Below are positions 42,987 to 52,128 of a stretch of DNA of 64,000 nt, in pieces (the stretch's first letter is position 1; the number at the start of each line of letters is the position of its first letter). The DNA is taken from positions 744,001 to 808,000 of the forward strand of contig JBKBLN010000001.1 of the NCBI GenBank assembly GCA_046296415.1, given 5' to 3'. Origin of the DNA: CAYNRA01 sp046296415. GTDB lineage: Bacteria; Bacteroidota; Bacteroidia; Cytophagales; Spirosomataceae. The translations under genes and the position numbers were made by a program. The notes below the pieces were generated by a model that saw only the letters and a program-made list of their open reading frames with translations, was not told the DNA's origin and did not search any database.

Positions 42987-45860
42987 ATGCTCCGACACGT
43001 TAGGCCTTTTTCATGTTTTGTTTCGTTTGTTCTCTTGTTTTTTGCCTATTCCACCGCTTGGGCTACGCACCTGCGAGCTGGGGAGATTACGGCGCGACGA
43101 ATTTCCAGCACGGCTCTGACCTACCGTGTGACCCTCACAACCTATACCGACCAAATCAACGGGGTGCAAGCCAACGAATCCCAAAATACCGTATTCTTTT
43201 ATTTTGGCCTTTCATCGAATCAAAACATATCTTACGAGGTCAATCGGACTCGACGTGTCCTGGTGAATAATTCCACTATGCTCAATGTGTACGATACCGT
43301 CTTCACCTTCCCGGCAGCAGGACGCTACACCATTTCGTGTGGAATTCCTAACCGAAATGCCAATACCATCAACCTTCCTCAACCCTCCGATCAAATTTCC
43401 TTCTTCGTTGAGACCACTTTGTTTATCAACGCCGCCATTGGATTAAATTCAACCCCTGTTCTTCTCAATGTCCCCATCGACTCGGCTGCTGTTGGTTCAC
43501 GATTTATTCATAACCCTGGTGCTTTTGATGTCGATGGCGATAGTCTCGCCTATCGTTTAACCATCCCGAAACGAGATTTAAATATTGCCTCGGGGGTTGG
43601 TCAATTCATTTCTGGTTATCTTGACCCCGCCAGTTTGGGTACAAGTCCGATATTAAATGAAGCCGGGACAGGCCCCGCTACTTTTCGGATCAACCCACGT
43701 ACCGGCGATTTAATCTGGGATGCCCCACGTCGTCCCGGGCAATACAATGTCGCATTTATCGTAGAAGAATGGAGAAAAGGGCTTGACGGTAGCTATATCC
43801 GGATCGGTGAAATCGTCCGAGATATGCAAATAATCGTGGTCGAAACCAATAACCGAAGGCCCCAGCTCGAAGTCCCAGAGGAAGTCTGTATCGAAGCTGG
43901 TGAATTGCTTCAATTTGACGTTCGAGGTACAGACCCCGACGCCAACCAGAATATTCGTCTCACGACTTCGGGAGGTGTATATAACCGAGATCAAAATAAT
44001 TTACCCGTTAATTTTATAGCCCCTGAGCCTGCCATTTTTTCGGGCGGAAATATTACCGGGTCTTCTCCCCGGACAGGTAATTTTAGGTGGCAAACCAATT
44101 GCAACCACGTACGAGAGCAAGCGTATGATGTCGTATTTAAAGTCGAGGATTTTCCGGGCCGATTTAACACCCAATTGGTCGACATTAAGACGGTGCGTAT
44201 ACGAGTGCTTCCTCCGCGTGTTCGGGCGCTGGCGGGTGTTTCAGCTGCCGAGGGTGTTGTGCTGCGGTGGAACCGATACGCCAATTGCTCGGGCCCCGTA
44301 AAACTTATAGTCTACCGTAAAGACGGATGTAGTGGTTTAAATCCGGGCACTTGTACGACAGGAATGCCAGCCGCTTGGGGTTATTCTCCGATTGCCACCC
44401 TGTCTGGGACGGATACAACTTATTTGGATCGTACGGCCATTCGTGGTCTTACTTACAGTTATCGAATTGTCGCTCAGTTGGAAGTATCTGCCTTTGCTAC
44501 CTTGCAAAGTGCCCCGTCCAATGAAGCGTGTATCGGTAGTGAATTGCCCGAACGTCTACCGATCATCACCCGCGTGTCTGTCCTCAGAACAGATGCTCAA
44601 GCCGGGGAGATTGAGGTGCGGTGGGTGCGCCCGGTCGACTTGGATCGTCGAGAATATCCAGGCCCATATCAATACAAGGTATTCCGTGCTACAGGGGTCG
44701 ACGGAACAACCTTTGCCGAAATCGCCACCCTTAACACCACCCTAGAGAATGATACCGTGTTCATCGATCGAAACCTAAACACCCAAGGCGTAGGCTATCG
44801 GTATCGCATTCAATTTATCTTTAGTGGAAATCGAATTTTAGGTGAAACGCCTCCGGCAAGTTCAGTTCGATTGACAGCCGCACCCAATGATCGCCAAGTT
44901 CGGTTGACATGGCTGGCAAATGTCCCTTGGTCGAATGAGAATCAACGCCACCGGATTTTCCGGGTGAATCCGGCTCAACCTCAAGTACGTCAACAAATTG
45001 CCGAAGTGCCGGTGACCAACCCGACGACCTTTGCTTTCACCGATACAGGTCAGGATACCTTCCTGGGAGATGGTGACCAGTCCATTGCCCTACAAAATGG
45101 AACAACCTATTGTTATGTGGTAGAGACGGTTGGGGCGTATCCATCTATGCAGGCTACCATGGGCTTGATCACCAATTTCTCTCAGATTGCCTGCGCCGCA
45201 CCAGCGGATAATTCACCTCCTTGTGCACCGGTTTTAAATCTAGAGGCGATCAATTGCGAAACAGTAGATCCCAAATCGTATTGTGATCCTAGTTTCTTCA
45301 CCAATGTATTGCGGTGGACCAATCCGGCCTCCACCTCTACCAATCCGGCTTGCCGACAAGATGTGGTGCGGTATTCGGTGTATTACAGTCGATTCGAAGG
45401 AGGCGATTTTGTATTGGTGGGAACGGTGAATGCCACTTCGGGGGTTAATACCTTCCGACATGTGCGGAACAATCGGGATGGATTTGCCGGCTGTTATTAT
45501 GTAACCGCGACCAATAGCCTAGGAGGGGAAAGTGTGGCTAGTAATACAATTTGTTTGGATAACTGTCCGACGATTTCGTTCCCGAATGTCTTTACGCCGA
45601 ACGGAGACGGGGCCAATGATACCTTTACACCCATGCGCTGTCCGGCATTTGTGAAGTCGATTTCCATCGAGATTTTCAATCGCAACGGGGCTAAGGTGTA
45701 CCAATCAACGGGTGATACGTTATCCTGGGATGGAAATGATTTAAGTGGGAAGCCACTTCCATCGGCCTCCTATTATTACACGATTTCGGTGGTATTTGAG
45801 CGATTGGTTGACAACAACGAGGCCACGGTTTTCAAAGGTTGGATCGAACTCGTTCGCTAA
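42987..45860 (+). CDS. Large surface protein with T9SS type B (gliding-motility) sorting domain
   Basis: A 957-residue secreted protein: signal peptide (residues 1-26, ...AYSTAWA), then cadherin-like and fibronectin type III-like beta-sandwich repeats (from ~300 to ~850; several blocks start with VRLTWLANV, EIEVRWVRP), and a C-terminal type B sorting domain beginning FPNVFTPNGDGANDTF near residue 865 and ending GWIELVR. The type B signal is known to send proteins through the type IX secretion system and is common in SprB-like adhesins. Likely a surface adhesin. No obvious operon partner: a strong terminator follows. Confidence 0.9.
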   Translation: MLRHVRPFSCFVSFVLLFFAYSTAWATHLRAGEITARRISSTALTYRVTLTTYTDQINGVQANESQNTVFFYFGLSSNQNISYEVNRTRRVLVNNSTMLNVYDTVFTFPAAGRYTISCGIPNRNANTINLPQPSDQISFFVETTLFINAAIGLNSTPVLLNVPIDSAAVGSRFIHNPGAFDVDGDSLAYRLTIPKRDLNIASGVGQFISGYLDPASLGTSPILNEAGTGPATFRINPRTGDLIWDAPRRPGQYNVAFIVEEWRKGLDGSYIRIGEIVRDMQIIVVETNNRRPQLEVPEEVCIEAGELLQFDVRGTDPDANQNIRLTTSGGVYNRDQNNLPVNFIAPEPAIFSGGNITGSSPRTGNFRWQTNCNHVREQAYDVVFKVEDFPGRFNTQLVDIKTVRIRVLPPRVRALAGVSAAEGVVLRWNRYANCSGPVKLIVYRKDGCSGLNPGTCTTGMPAAWGYSPIATLSGTDTTYLDRTAIRGLTYSYRIVAQLEVSAFATLQSAPSNEACIGSELPERLPIITRVSVLRTDAQAGEIEVRWVRPVDLDRREYPGPYQYKVFRATGVDGTTFAEIATLNTTLENDTVFIDRNLNTQGVGYRYRIQFIFSGNRILGETPPASSVRLTAAPNDRQVRLTWLANVPWSNENQRHRIFRVNPAQPQVRQQIAEVPVTNPTTFAFTDTGQDTFLGDGDQSIALQNGTTYCYVVETVGAYPSMQATMGLITNFSQIACAAPADNSPPCAPVLNLEAINCETVDPKSYCDPSFFTNVLRWTNPASTSTNPACRQDVVRYSVYYSRFEGGDFVLVGTVNATSGVNTFRHVRNNRDGFAGCYYVTATNSLGGESVASNTICLDNCPTISFPNVFTPNGDGANDTFTPMRCPAFVKSISIEIFNRNGAKVYQSTGDTLSWDGNDLSGKPLPSASYYYTISVVFERLVDNNEATVFKGWIELVR

Positions 45861-45877
45861 TTTGTCTAATTTTGTAT

Positions 45878-45915
45878 TCCCCGGCCAGTCTCTCAGGGAA
45901 TGGCCGGGGATTTTA
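45878..45915 (+). terminator. Intrinsic terminator after the T9SS type B gene
   Basis: TCCCCGGCCA (45878-45887) pairs with TGGCCGGGGA (45901-45910), 10 bp, followed by T4. Confidence 0.85.
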
Positions 45916-45927
45916 TTTGAATAAACT

Positions 45928-47286
45928 ATGCTTTTTTCTAAACCCGTACAACAAGAAATCAAAGAAACAGTAGGTTTGGCGATACCGATCATCATTGCCC
46001 AATTGGGAGTGGTTTTGATGGGGGTAGCCGATAACATCATGGTGGGTAGAATGTTAGGCAAGACTGCCCTAGGAGCGGCAGGATTGGCCAATTCCATTGC
46101 CTTTATGGTCGGCTCATTAGCCGTCGGTGGTCTAGCGGTGGTGGCTCCTTTGGTCTCCAAAGCCAATGCCGAGCAGGATACCGGACGGATCAGTCAGTTG
46201 TTTCGTGCTTCTATTTGGGTGGCGATTGGCTTCTCTGTGGTTCTGACGACCATCACCGGATTATGCGCCGCCTACTTTCCCTTGTTTGGCCAACCAGATA
46301 GCGTGAATGTTTTAGCTGAGCCTTTTTTGTGGGTTATTGGACTTTCCAATATTCCTTTGATTTTGTTTGTGGCCACCAAACAGTTATCGGATGGGCTCGG
46401 ACTCACCCGCGTGGCCATGAGTGTGACCCTGGTGGGTTTGGCGATCAATGTCGTGTTGAATTATTTAGGGATGTCGGAGCATTATTTGGATTTGGGCATC
46501 CTGGGGGCGGCCTATGCGACCCTGACCACGCGGGTGGTTATGTTTGTGGTATTGTTTGGGTATGTCAGGTGGAATAGACGCTTTGAAGCCATTTTTCAGG
46601 CAGCCTATGCTCATTTGCCCTTGAAAGAAATGGCAGGATTGATCACCAAATTGAGTATTCCGGGGGGATTTCAGTTTTTCTTTGAGATTGCCGCCTTCTC
46701 CATTGCAGTCATTATGATGGGGTGGATTGGTGAAAACGAGTTGGCGGCCCATCAGGTGGCGATCAACATCGCTTCTACTTTTTATATGATGGCATCGGGG
46801 ATCGGCTTTGCGGGGGGAATACGGGTAGGAGACGGACGTGGGCAGGGGAGGCCCTCTCAAATTCGGAGATCTGGAAATGTGGCTGTCGGACTTGTGATTG
46901 CGTTTATGTCGACTACCATGCTCGCCATGATTTTCTTGGATGAGTGGTTTGTGTCGTTGTATCTAAACGAACCAACAGTGCGAGCGATCGCAATTCGATT
47001 GATCTTCATTGCGGCGATCTTTCAATTGTCTGATGGCCTTCAGGTGGTGGCCTTAGGTACACTGCGAGGCTTGTCGGACGTTACATTACCCACAATCATT
47101 ACGTTTGTGGCTTATTGGGTGATTGCCCTGCCTCTGGGGTATGTATTGGCATTCTACACCGACTTAGCAGAACGAGGCGTTTGGTATGGATTATTAGCCG
47201 GGCTAACGGCCTCAGCTGTCTTATTGCTCTTCCGTTTTTACCATCTAACGCAACCTGAGCAGATTCGAAGGAAATTGGTTGGGTAA
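45928..47286 (+). CDS. MATE-family efflux transporter
   Basis: A 452-residue membrane protein with twelve predicted helices in two similar halves. The N-terminal QEIKETVGLAIPIIIAQLG and VGRMLGKTALGAAGLANS blocks and the second-half GWIGENELAAHQVAIN are typical of the NorM-like MATE family, which exports cationic compounds with Na+ or H+ antiport. The second half reads GGIRVGDGRGQGRPSQIR instead of the common ...RVGNALGAG, still in frame. Substrate unknown. It begins 17 nt after the terminator, so it is a separate unit whose promoter overlaps that area. Confidence 0.93.
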   Translation: MLFSKPVQQEIKETVGLAIPIIIAQLGVVLMGVADNIMVGRMLGKTALGAAGLANSIAFMVGSLAVGGLAVVAPLVSKANAEQDTGRISQLFRASIWVAIGFSVVLTTITGLCAAYFPLFGQPDSVNVLAEPFLWVIGLSNIPLILFVATKQLSDGLGLTRVAMSVTLVGLAINVVLNYLGMSEHYLDLGILGAAYATLTTRVVMFVVLFGYVRWNRRFEAIFQAAYAHLPLKEMAGLITKLSIPGGFQFFFEIAAFSIAVIMMGWIGENELAAHQVAINIASTFYMMASGIGFAGGIRVGDGRGQGRPSQIRRSGNVAVGLVIAFMSTTMLAMIFLDEWFVSLYLNEPTVRAIAIRLIFIAAIFQLSDGLQVVALGTLRGLSDVTLPTIITFVAYWVIALPLGYVLAFYTDLAERGVWYGLLAGLTASAVLLLFRFYHLTQPEQIRRKLVG

Positions 47287-47401
47287 CCCCGAAAACTGTT
47301 TTTTATTAATCCCTAAGCACCTAAAGGCTTCTTGTCACCCGCATTTTCATAACCGACGGCCGCCGGATAGAATATTCTTATTCAGGTGTTGGGGAATTAA
47401 T

Positions 47402-47740
47402 CAAAACGAGTATTTTAGTTCGGCTAATCAGCCGTTAGAGCGTTGGGAATATGTTGGCGACTTGGTCTTGCGCAACGGGGCGTTGTTCCAAGTGGCCGTC
47501 CCGGATGGCCGGGTGGTGTTTGCCAATGGCACCTGGAACTACGAGCTGCACTACACCGATCACCTGGGGAATGTACGGGCGAGCATCAATCGGCAGGGGC
47601 AGCTGATCTCGAGCAGTCATTTTGACCCGTGGGGACATCGTTTGCAGGGCTTCATCCCGCGTGGCCAAGGCAACTACAATTACAATGCCTCGGGGCAGCT
47701 GGTGAGCGATGCCAATGAGGTTTTATGTTTGAGAGCATGA
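47402..47740 (+). pseudogene. RHS/YD-repeat core fragment (orphan)
   Basis: About 112 codons that match the end of a Bacteroidota RHS protein: WEYVGDLVLRNGALFQV, then the RHS core YTDHLGNVRASI, then SSHFDPWGHRLQGF. The frame is open only to LCLRA and has no signal peptide, repeat array or C-terminal toxin, so it is a broken remnant. It is richer in G+C than its surroundings. The ~110 nt between the MATE stop and 47402 and the ~90 nt after 47740 hold no clear gene. Foreign origin (an RHS element) is inferred. Confidence 0.6.
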
Positions 47741-47828
47741 GCCCATTGGCGATCGGGCCTGTCTCGAGGTACACGTTCATCCGATGGAAAGGTGCCCTCA
47801 GACAACCTTAAAAAAGGAATCTATAAAT

Positions 47829-47877
47829 CTAAAAAATCCATCCTCTATCCAAACGAAACTCAAGTAGAGGATGGATT
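47829..47877 (-). terminator. Terminator after the GMC oxidoreductase gene
   Basis: A long stem, AAATCCATCCTCTA with TAGAGGATGGATTT, lies a few bases past the oxidoreductase stop on the minus strand and is flanked by A/T-rich runs on both sides. Confidence 0.7.
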
Positions 47878-47885
47878 TGAATTCC

Positions 47886-49598
47886 TTACAAATTTTTCAT
47901 TTTCAGCTGTTTTACCGCGTAATCTGCTGCGCGTGCGGTGAGAGCCATGTACGTTAGGGATGGATTTTGGGTAGAGGTGGAGGTCATGCAAGCCCCATCC
48001 GTCACGAATACGTTTTTACAAGCATGTAGTTGATTCCATTCATTCAGCAAGGATGTTTTCGGATCTTTGCCCATCCGTACACCTCCCATTTCATGAATAT
48101 CCAATCCAGGAGCTTGTTTGCTGTCTTGCGCGCGTATGTCGGTGAAGCCCGCCAGGGTAAACATCTCAGTCATTTGCTCGATGTAATCCTGGGTCATCTT
48201 CTCATCGTTCTCGTCATACGCCACAGATATTTTTAATTGAGGAATACCAAAAGGATCTTTAGCCGTTGAATCCAGCGCCACGTAGTTCGTTTCCTTCGGA
48301 ATGGTTTCGCCCATCATGTGCGAACCTACTCGCCAAGGGCCTAGCTTCGGGTGATGTAGTTGCTCTTTCAGCGAGGCTCCTATCCCTTCCCGATTGGTTT
48401 CCTCAGACCGATACGCACCAAATCCGGCTGCATACCCCCGGAGGAAGTCGGTCTCCTGAGCATACACATTTCGGAACCGGGGAATGTACCCACTGTTCGG
48501 CCGACGCCCATCTGTCTTCTTATCCCAAAAGCCTTCAAAGGTACCCGAAACCCGGGCTCGGTAATTATGAAACGCGACAAATTTGCCCAAATACCCGTTG
48601 TCATTGCCCAATCCGTTAGGGAATCGACTCGAAAGAGAGTTGAGCAGAATCAAATTGGTGTTCAAAGCTGCCGCATTGACAAAGATAATCTTCGCAAAAT
48701 ATTCGATCATCTCACCTGTTTTGGCATCCACCACGCGTACGCCGCTAGCTTTTTGTTTCTTCTCATCAAAAATGATGGAATGTACGACAGAATGCGGCCG
48801 CAAGGTTAAATTACCCGTCTTCATAGCCCAAGGAATGGTGGAGGCATTGGAGGAAAAATAGCCACCGTATGGACAGCCTCGCTCACAGATCGTTCGATTT
48901 TGGCATTGGGCCCGTCCCTGATCGTAATGAATTTGCTGAGGCGTCGTTAAATGCGCCGCCCGTCCAATAATCACGTGTCGATTTTTGTAATTCTGGGCCA
49001 CTTTCTCCGAAAAATACTTCTCTACACACGACATTTCATGAGGAGCCAAAAATTCACCATCAGGTAAAATATCCAAACCATCTTTATTGCCAGAAATTCC
49101 AGCGAATTTCTCTACATAGCTGTACCAAGGCGCCAAGTCATCATACGAAATGGGCCATTCGACAGCAAATCCATCCCGAGCTGGGCCCTCAAAGTCATAT
49201 TTACTCCAACGTTGGGTTTGACGCGCCCAAAGCAAAGACTTGCCCCCCACTTGATAGCCCCGAATCCAGTCAAAAGGCTTTTCTTGAATGTAGGGATGCT
49301 CCTTGTCTTTCACAAAAAAATGCGTGGTTCCCTCGTAAAAGGCATAACATTTGGAAATAATGGGATTTTCCTTTTTGAATTCCGGTGATAACTGTCCACG
49401 GTGTTCAAATTCCCAAGGCATCAAATTGGTGGTTGGATAGTCAACGATGTGCTTAACGTCCTGACCACGCTCCAAGACAAGTGTTTTCAACCCTTTTTCG
49501 GTTAATTCTTTGGCAGCCCAGCCACCACTGATACCGGAACCGATGACGATGGCATCAAAGGTTCGTTTTTTTATAGAATCTATTGCTAAGTTCGACAT
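47886..49598 (-). CDS. GMC family oxidoreductase
   Basis: A 570-residue FAD oxidoreductase: N-terminal VIGSGISGGWAAKEL dinucleotide motif, GMC signature GGKSLLWARQTQRW, a Cys-rich insert CERGCPYGGYF, and the C-terminal catalytic region HEMGGVRMG and DGACMTSTSTQNPSLTYMAL. It is most like the large subunit of gluconate 2-dehydrogenase-type and related sugar-alcohol dehydrogenases. A gluconate-dehydrogenase subunit-3 gene lies 14 nt upstream on the same strand, so both form a membrane-associated complex. Substrate unknown; no cytochrome subunit is adjacent. Confidence 0.9.
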   Translation of the reverse strand: MSNLAIDSIKKRTFDAIVIGSGISGGWAAKELTEKGLKTLVLERGQDVKHIVDYPTTNLMPWEFEHRGQLSPEFKKENPIISKCYAFYEGTTHFFVKDKEHPYIQEKPFDWIRGYQVGGKSLLWARQTQRWSKYDFEGPARDGFAVEWPISYDDLAPWYSYVEKFAGISGNKDGLDILPDGEFLAPHEMSCVEKYFSEKVAQNYKNRHVIIGRAAHLTTPQQIHYDQGRAQCQNRTICERGCPYGGYFSSNASTIPWAMKTGNLTLRPHSVVHSIIFDEKKQKASGVRVVDAKTGEMIEYFAKIIFVNAAALNTNLILLNSLSSRFPNGLGNDNGYLGKFVAFHNYRARVSGTFEGFWDKKTDGRRPNSGYIPRFRNVYAQETDFLRGYAAGFGAYRSEETNREGIGASLKEQLHHPKLGPWRVGSHMMGETIPKETNYVALDSTAKDPFGIPQLKISVAYDENDEKMTQDYIEQMTEMFTLAGFTDIRAQDSKQAPGLDIHEMGGVRMGKDPKTSLLNEWNQLHACKNVFVTDGACMTSTSTQNPSLTYMALTARAADYAVKQLKMKNL

Positions 49599-49612
49599 GT
49601 GGGATTTCTAAT

Positions 49613-50131
49613 TTAGGCGTTTACAGGAACACAACCATGATAACGTGAGGGAATGAATTCATACGGCAAAATATGGGTCATGACGTACTCGGAGGTCAAA
49701 TACCCTTGGATGGTTAGGTTCTTAAATATACCATACCCCCGCTTTACATCTGCGTTTTCACTGGCTTCTAAGCTCGACAAAACAAGTTGACGTTGCTTCT
49801 CTGTAGCTTGAGCCAATGGTTTTCCAAATAAATAAGAGGATTGTGTATCTAGTTTGGCCAAAAATTTCTTGAAGAGGTCCTGGTCCTTTTTTTCGTACAC
49901 ATCCTGAATCATTAGGGAAACAAAGGAAGGTACGCCTAATTCTTTGGCACCAGGGGTATCCGTAGCAGGTAAAAGGGTGTCCACTGCGGTGGAGAGTACG
50001 GCATCTTCTTGGGGAGATAACCACGTGCTAGCGGCTAGGTGGTTGGGCGACCACGCGTTGGCCCAAGTAGGCAAAACGGCTAATCCACCCACGGTTAATC
50101 CAAGACGATGCAAAAGTTCGCGTCGATTCAT
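49613..50131 (-). CDS. Gluconate 2-dehydrogenase subunit 3 family protein
   Basis: A 172-residue small subunit. It begins with a Tat-like signal (MNRRELLHRLGLTVGG, with a twin Arg) and contains the typical ATSWLSPQEDAVLSTAVDTLLPATDTPGA region split in the mature part (about residues 35-65). It is the usual partner that takes the GMC subunit to the periplasm folded, with its FAD. The ATG at 50131 begins the signal; the ORF to 50254 would add residues with no meaning. Followed by the GMC gene. Confidence 0.88.
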   Translation of the reverse strand: MNRRELLHRLGLTVGGLAVLPTWANAWSPNHLAASTWLSPQEDAVLSTAVDTLLPATDTPGAKELGVPSFVSLMIQDVYEKKDQDLFKKFLAKLDTQSSYLFGKPLAQATEKQRQLVLSSLEASENADVKRGYGIFKNLTIQGYLTSEYVMTHILPYEFIPSRYHGCVPVNA

Positions 50132-50238
50132 GGTTTCTTTTTTTAGGTTGGTTGAATGAACAAATATGGCTAAAAAAAACGGATTTTTACTGAACTCACA
50201 CCAAAAATTGGACCTAGGCTGTACCTTTGTCAAAACGA

Positions 50239-50826
50239 ATGACAATGCAAGCAATTACAATATATTGTGGGGCCAATACGGGCTCACATCCCGCTTACCG
50301 AGAGGCGGCCACGGCCTTGGGTAAATACATGGCCGAACACCAGTACACCGTGGTGTATGGGGGTGGAAGTGTGGGATTAATGGGGGTAGTAGCCGATGCC
50401 GCTTTGGCCCATGGAGGAGAAGTAATTGGCGTGATTCCCCATTTTTTAGATCGGATGGAGGTCGGACACAAGAACTTGACCGAAATGATCAAAGTCGAAA
50501 CCATGCACGCCCGTAAAGCCATCATGGAGCATCAGTCCGATGCCTTTATCACCCTTCCTGGAGGCTATGGTAGCTTGGACGAGGTGTTTGAAATTTTAAC
50601 TTGGGCACAATTGGGGCTGCACTCCAAGCCGATCGGCTTATTGAATGTCCGTGGATATTATGATTTGTTGATCCAACAATTGGATCACATGGTGGCCGAA
50701 GGTTTTCTTCGGCCGGAAAATCGGGATCTTTTGGTCGTGGGGAATAGTTTGGAGGAATTATTTGAGAAACTTCAAAACTATGCCCCAGACCGTCGAACCA
50801 AATGGATGGATACCTCCGGAATTTAA
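50239..50826 (+). CDS. LOG family (TIGR00730) Rossmann-fold protein
   Basis: A 195-residue protein with GGGSVGLMGVVADAAL and the LOG motif PGGYGSLDEVFE; it belongs to the lonely-guy family that removes ribose 5'-phosphate from nucleoside monophosphates (cytokinin-type) or related nucleotides. A TACCTTTG -7 box at 50222-50229 lies only 9 nt before the ATG at 50239, so the mRNA may have almost no leader; another ATG is at 50245. It shares 4 nt of its end with the convergent nadC gene. The bacterial role is probably nucleotide salvage or repair. Confidence 0.9.
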   Translation: MTMQAITIYCGANTGSHPAYREAATALGKYMAEHQYTVVYGGGSVGLMGVVADAALAHGGEVIGVIPHFLDRMEVGHKNLTEMIKVETMHARKAIMEHQSDAFITLPGGYGSLDEVFEILTWAQLGLHSKPIGLLNVRGYYDLLIQQLDHMVAEGFLRPENRDLLVVGNSLEELFEKLQNYAPDRRTKWMDTSGI

Positions 50827-51686
50827 TCCCGAGGCATGGCTTTAAGACTTAAGTCCAAGCTTTTTACGGAATGGGTTAAATAACCCATCGATACGTAATC
50901 AACCCCACAATCGGCATAGTCACGGACATTTTCTGGCGTGATGCCCCCGGAGGCTTCTACCGGATAGCGTCCGGCAATCAAGGTTAAGGCTTTTCGAATC
51001 AGGGGGAAGGAAAAATTGTCCAACATGATTCGGACGACACCACCTTCTTGCAAGACTTCTTGAAGTTCATCCAAATTGCGGACCTCGATTTCGATGTCCA
51101 GTGGTTTAGAGAGTCGGGAAACATATTCTTTGGCCGCTTGGAGGGCGGGTTTGATGCCACCTGCGTAGTCGACATGGTTATCTTTGATCAAAATCATGTC
51201 ATACAAACCAAAGCGATGGTTGGTGCCGCCTCCAATTTTTACGGCCCATTTTTCCAACAATCGGAAGTTGGGCGTTGTTTTTCGGGTATCGAGGACTTGG
51301 CAATGCGTTCCTTCCAATGAATCCATAATTTGGCGGGTGACGGTCGCTATCCCACTCATACGTTGCATGCAGTTCAAAACGAGGCGCTCGGCTGTGAGTA
51401 TGGATCGATCCGGTCCAGAGACTCGAAACGCCACGTCTCCGGGTTTCATGGGTTGTCCGTCCGACATGATTCGTTCCATCACCAAGGTGGGATCTACGGC
51501 TTTGAATATAAGCTCAGCTAAATCGACACCAGCCAAAATGCCGTGATCCTTCACAAGCAATTGGGCTTTGCCTTGCGCACTGGCAGGAATGGTGGAAAGG
51601 GAGGTATGATCGCCGTCTCCCACATCCTCTAGAAGGGCTGATTGGATGAAGGAATGTAATGCGGTAGGATCGGGTAGCCAAGTCAT
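50823..51686 (-). CDS. nadC: Nicotinate-nucleotide diphosphorylase (carboxylating)
   Basis: A 287-residue quinolinate phosphoribosyltransferase. Conserved stretches LNCMQRMSGIATVTR, LDTRKTTPNFRLLEKWAV, GGGTNHRFGLYDMILIKDNH, DIEIEV, MLDNF and EASGGITPENV are in order, including the substrate-binding Arg and Lys residues. It makes nicotinate mononucleotide from quinolinate and PRPP in de novo NAD synthesis. It stands alone here without nadA/nadB. The stop overlaps that of the convergent LOG gene by 4 nt. Confidence 0.96.
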   Translation of the reverse strand: MTWLPDPTALHSFIQSALLEDVGDGDHTSLSTIPASAQGKAQLLVKDHGILAGVDLAELIFKAVDPTLVMERIMSDGQPMKPGDVAFRVSGPDRSILTAERLVLNCMQRMSGIATVTRQIMDSLEGTHCQVLDTRKTTPNFRLLEKWAVKIGGGTNHRFGLYDMILIKDNHVDYAGGIKPALQAAKEYVSRLSKPLDIEIEVRNLDELQEVLQEGGVVRIMLDNFSFPLIRKALTLIAGRYPVEASGGITPENVRDYADCGVDYVSMGYLTHSVKSLDLSLKAMPRD

Positions 51687-51738
51687 GTCGATAAAATTGT
51701 GTAATTAATTCGGTAATTTTGGAATCAAATTTAGGGAT

Positions 51739-52128
51739 ATGAAATCAATTCAAATAGGTTTTTTCGCTTTACTCTTACTTTTTACAGGTTGTCAAAAATT
51801 TACACCACTGGAATTAGGTAATTTTGATCAAGCTAGGTTTAAAGACGATCGAGGAGGGTGTCAAGGGAAGCGTTTGGCCCAGATCGATGCGTTTAAGTCG
51901 TTGGAATCCAAATTATTAGGTGCATCAGAAAATCAGATCAAGGATGCGTTGGGTCGGTATGATTTTCAGATTTTAGACGAACGAAGTCAAAAAGTTTTTG
52001 TGTATTATTTTGAAAAAGGTCCGCACTGCGAGGCCATACAAAACCCCTCTCAGGCACAGTCAGTGGCTTTGTATTTTAATGCCATTGGATTGGTGAAGCA
52101 AGTGACTTTTCAGCGGGGAATGCCTTGA
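51739..52128 (+). CDS. Small hypothetical lipoprotein
   Basis: A 129-residue lipoprotein: signal peptide with lipobox FTGC (Cys18), then a ~105-residue domain. The run LLGASENQIKDALGRYD resembles the BamE/SmpA-type fold, in which a LxxGMTxxQV helix opens the domain, but identity is not certain. A Cys pair (Cys47 and Cys98 region, RGGCQG and GPHCEA) may form a disulfide. It is convergent with the glycosyltransferase gene and overlaps its end by 19 nt. No operon partner. Confidence 0.7.
   Translation: MKSIQIGFFALLLLFTGCQKFTPLELGNFDQARFKDDRGGCQGKRLAQIDAFKSLESKLLGASENQIKDALGRYDFQILDERSQKVFVYYFEKGPHCEAIQNPSQAQSVALYFNAIGLVKQVTFQRGMP

Noticed and set aside
47279..47402. RHS fragment starting right at the MATE stop
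   Set aside because: The first ~40 codons of that frame are Cys/His/Arg-rich noise; RHS-like sequence begins only near 47402.
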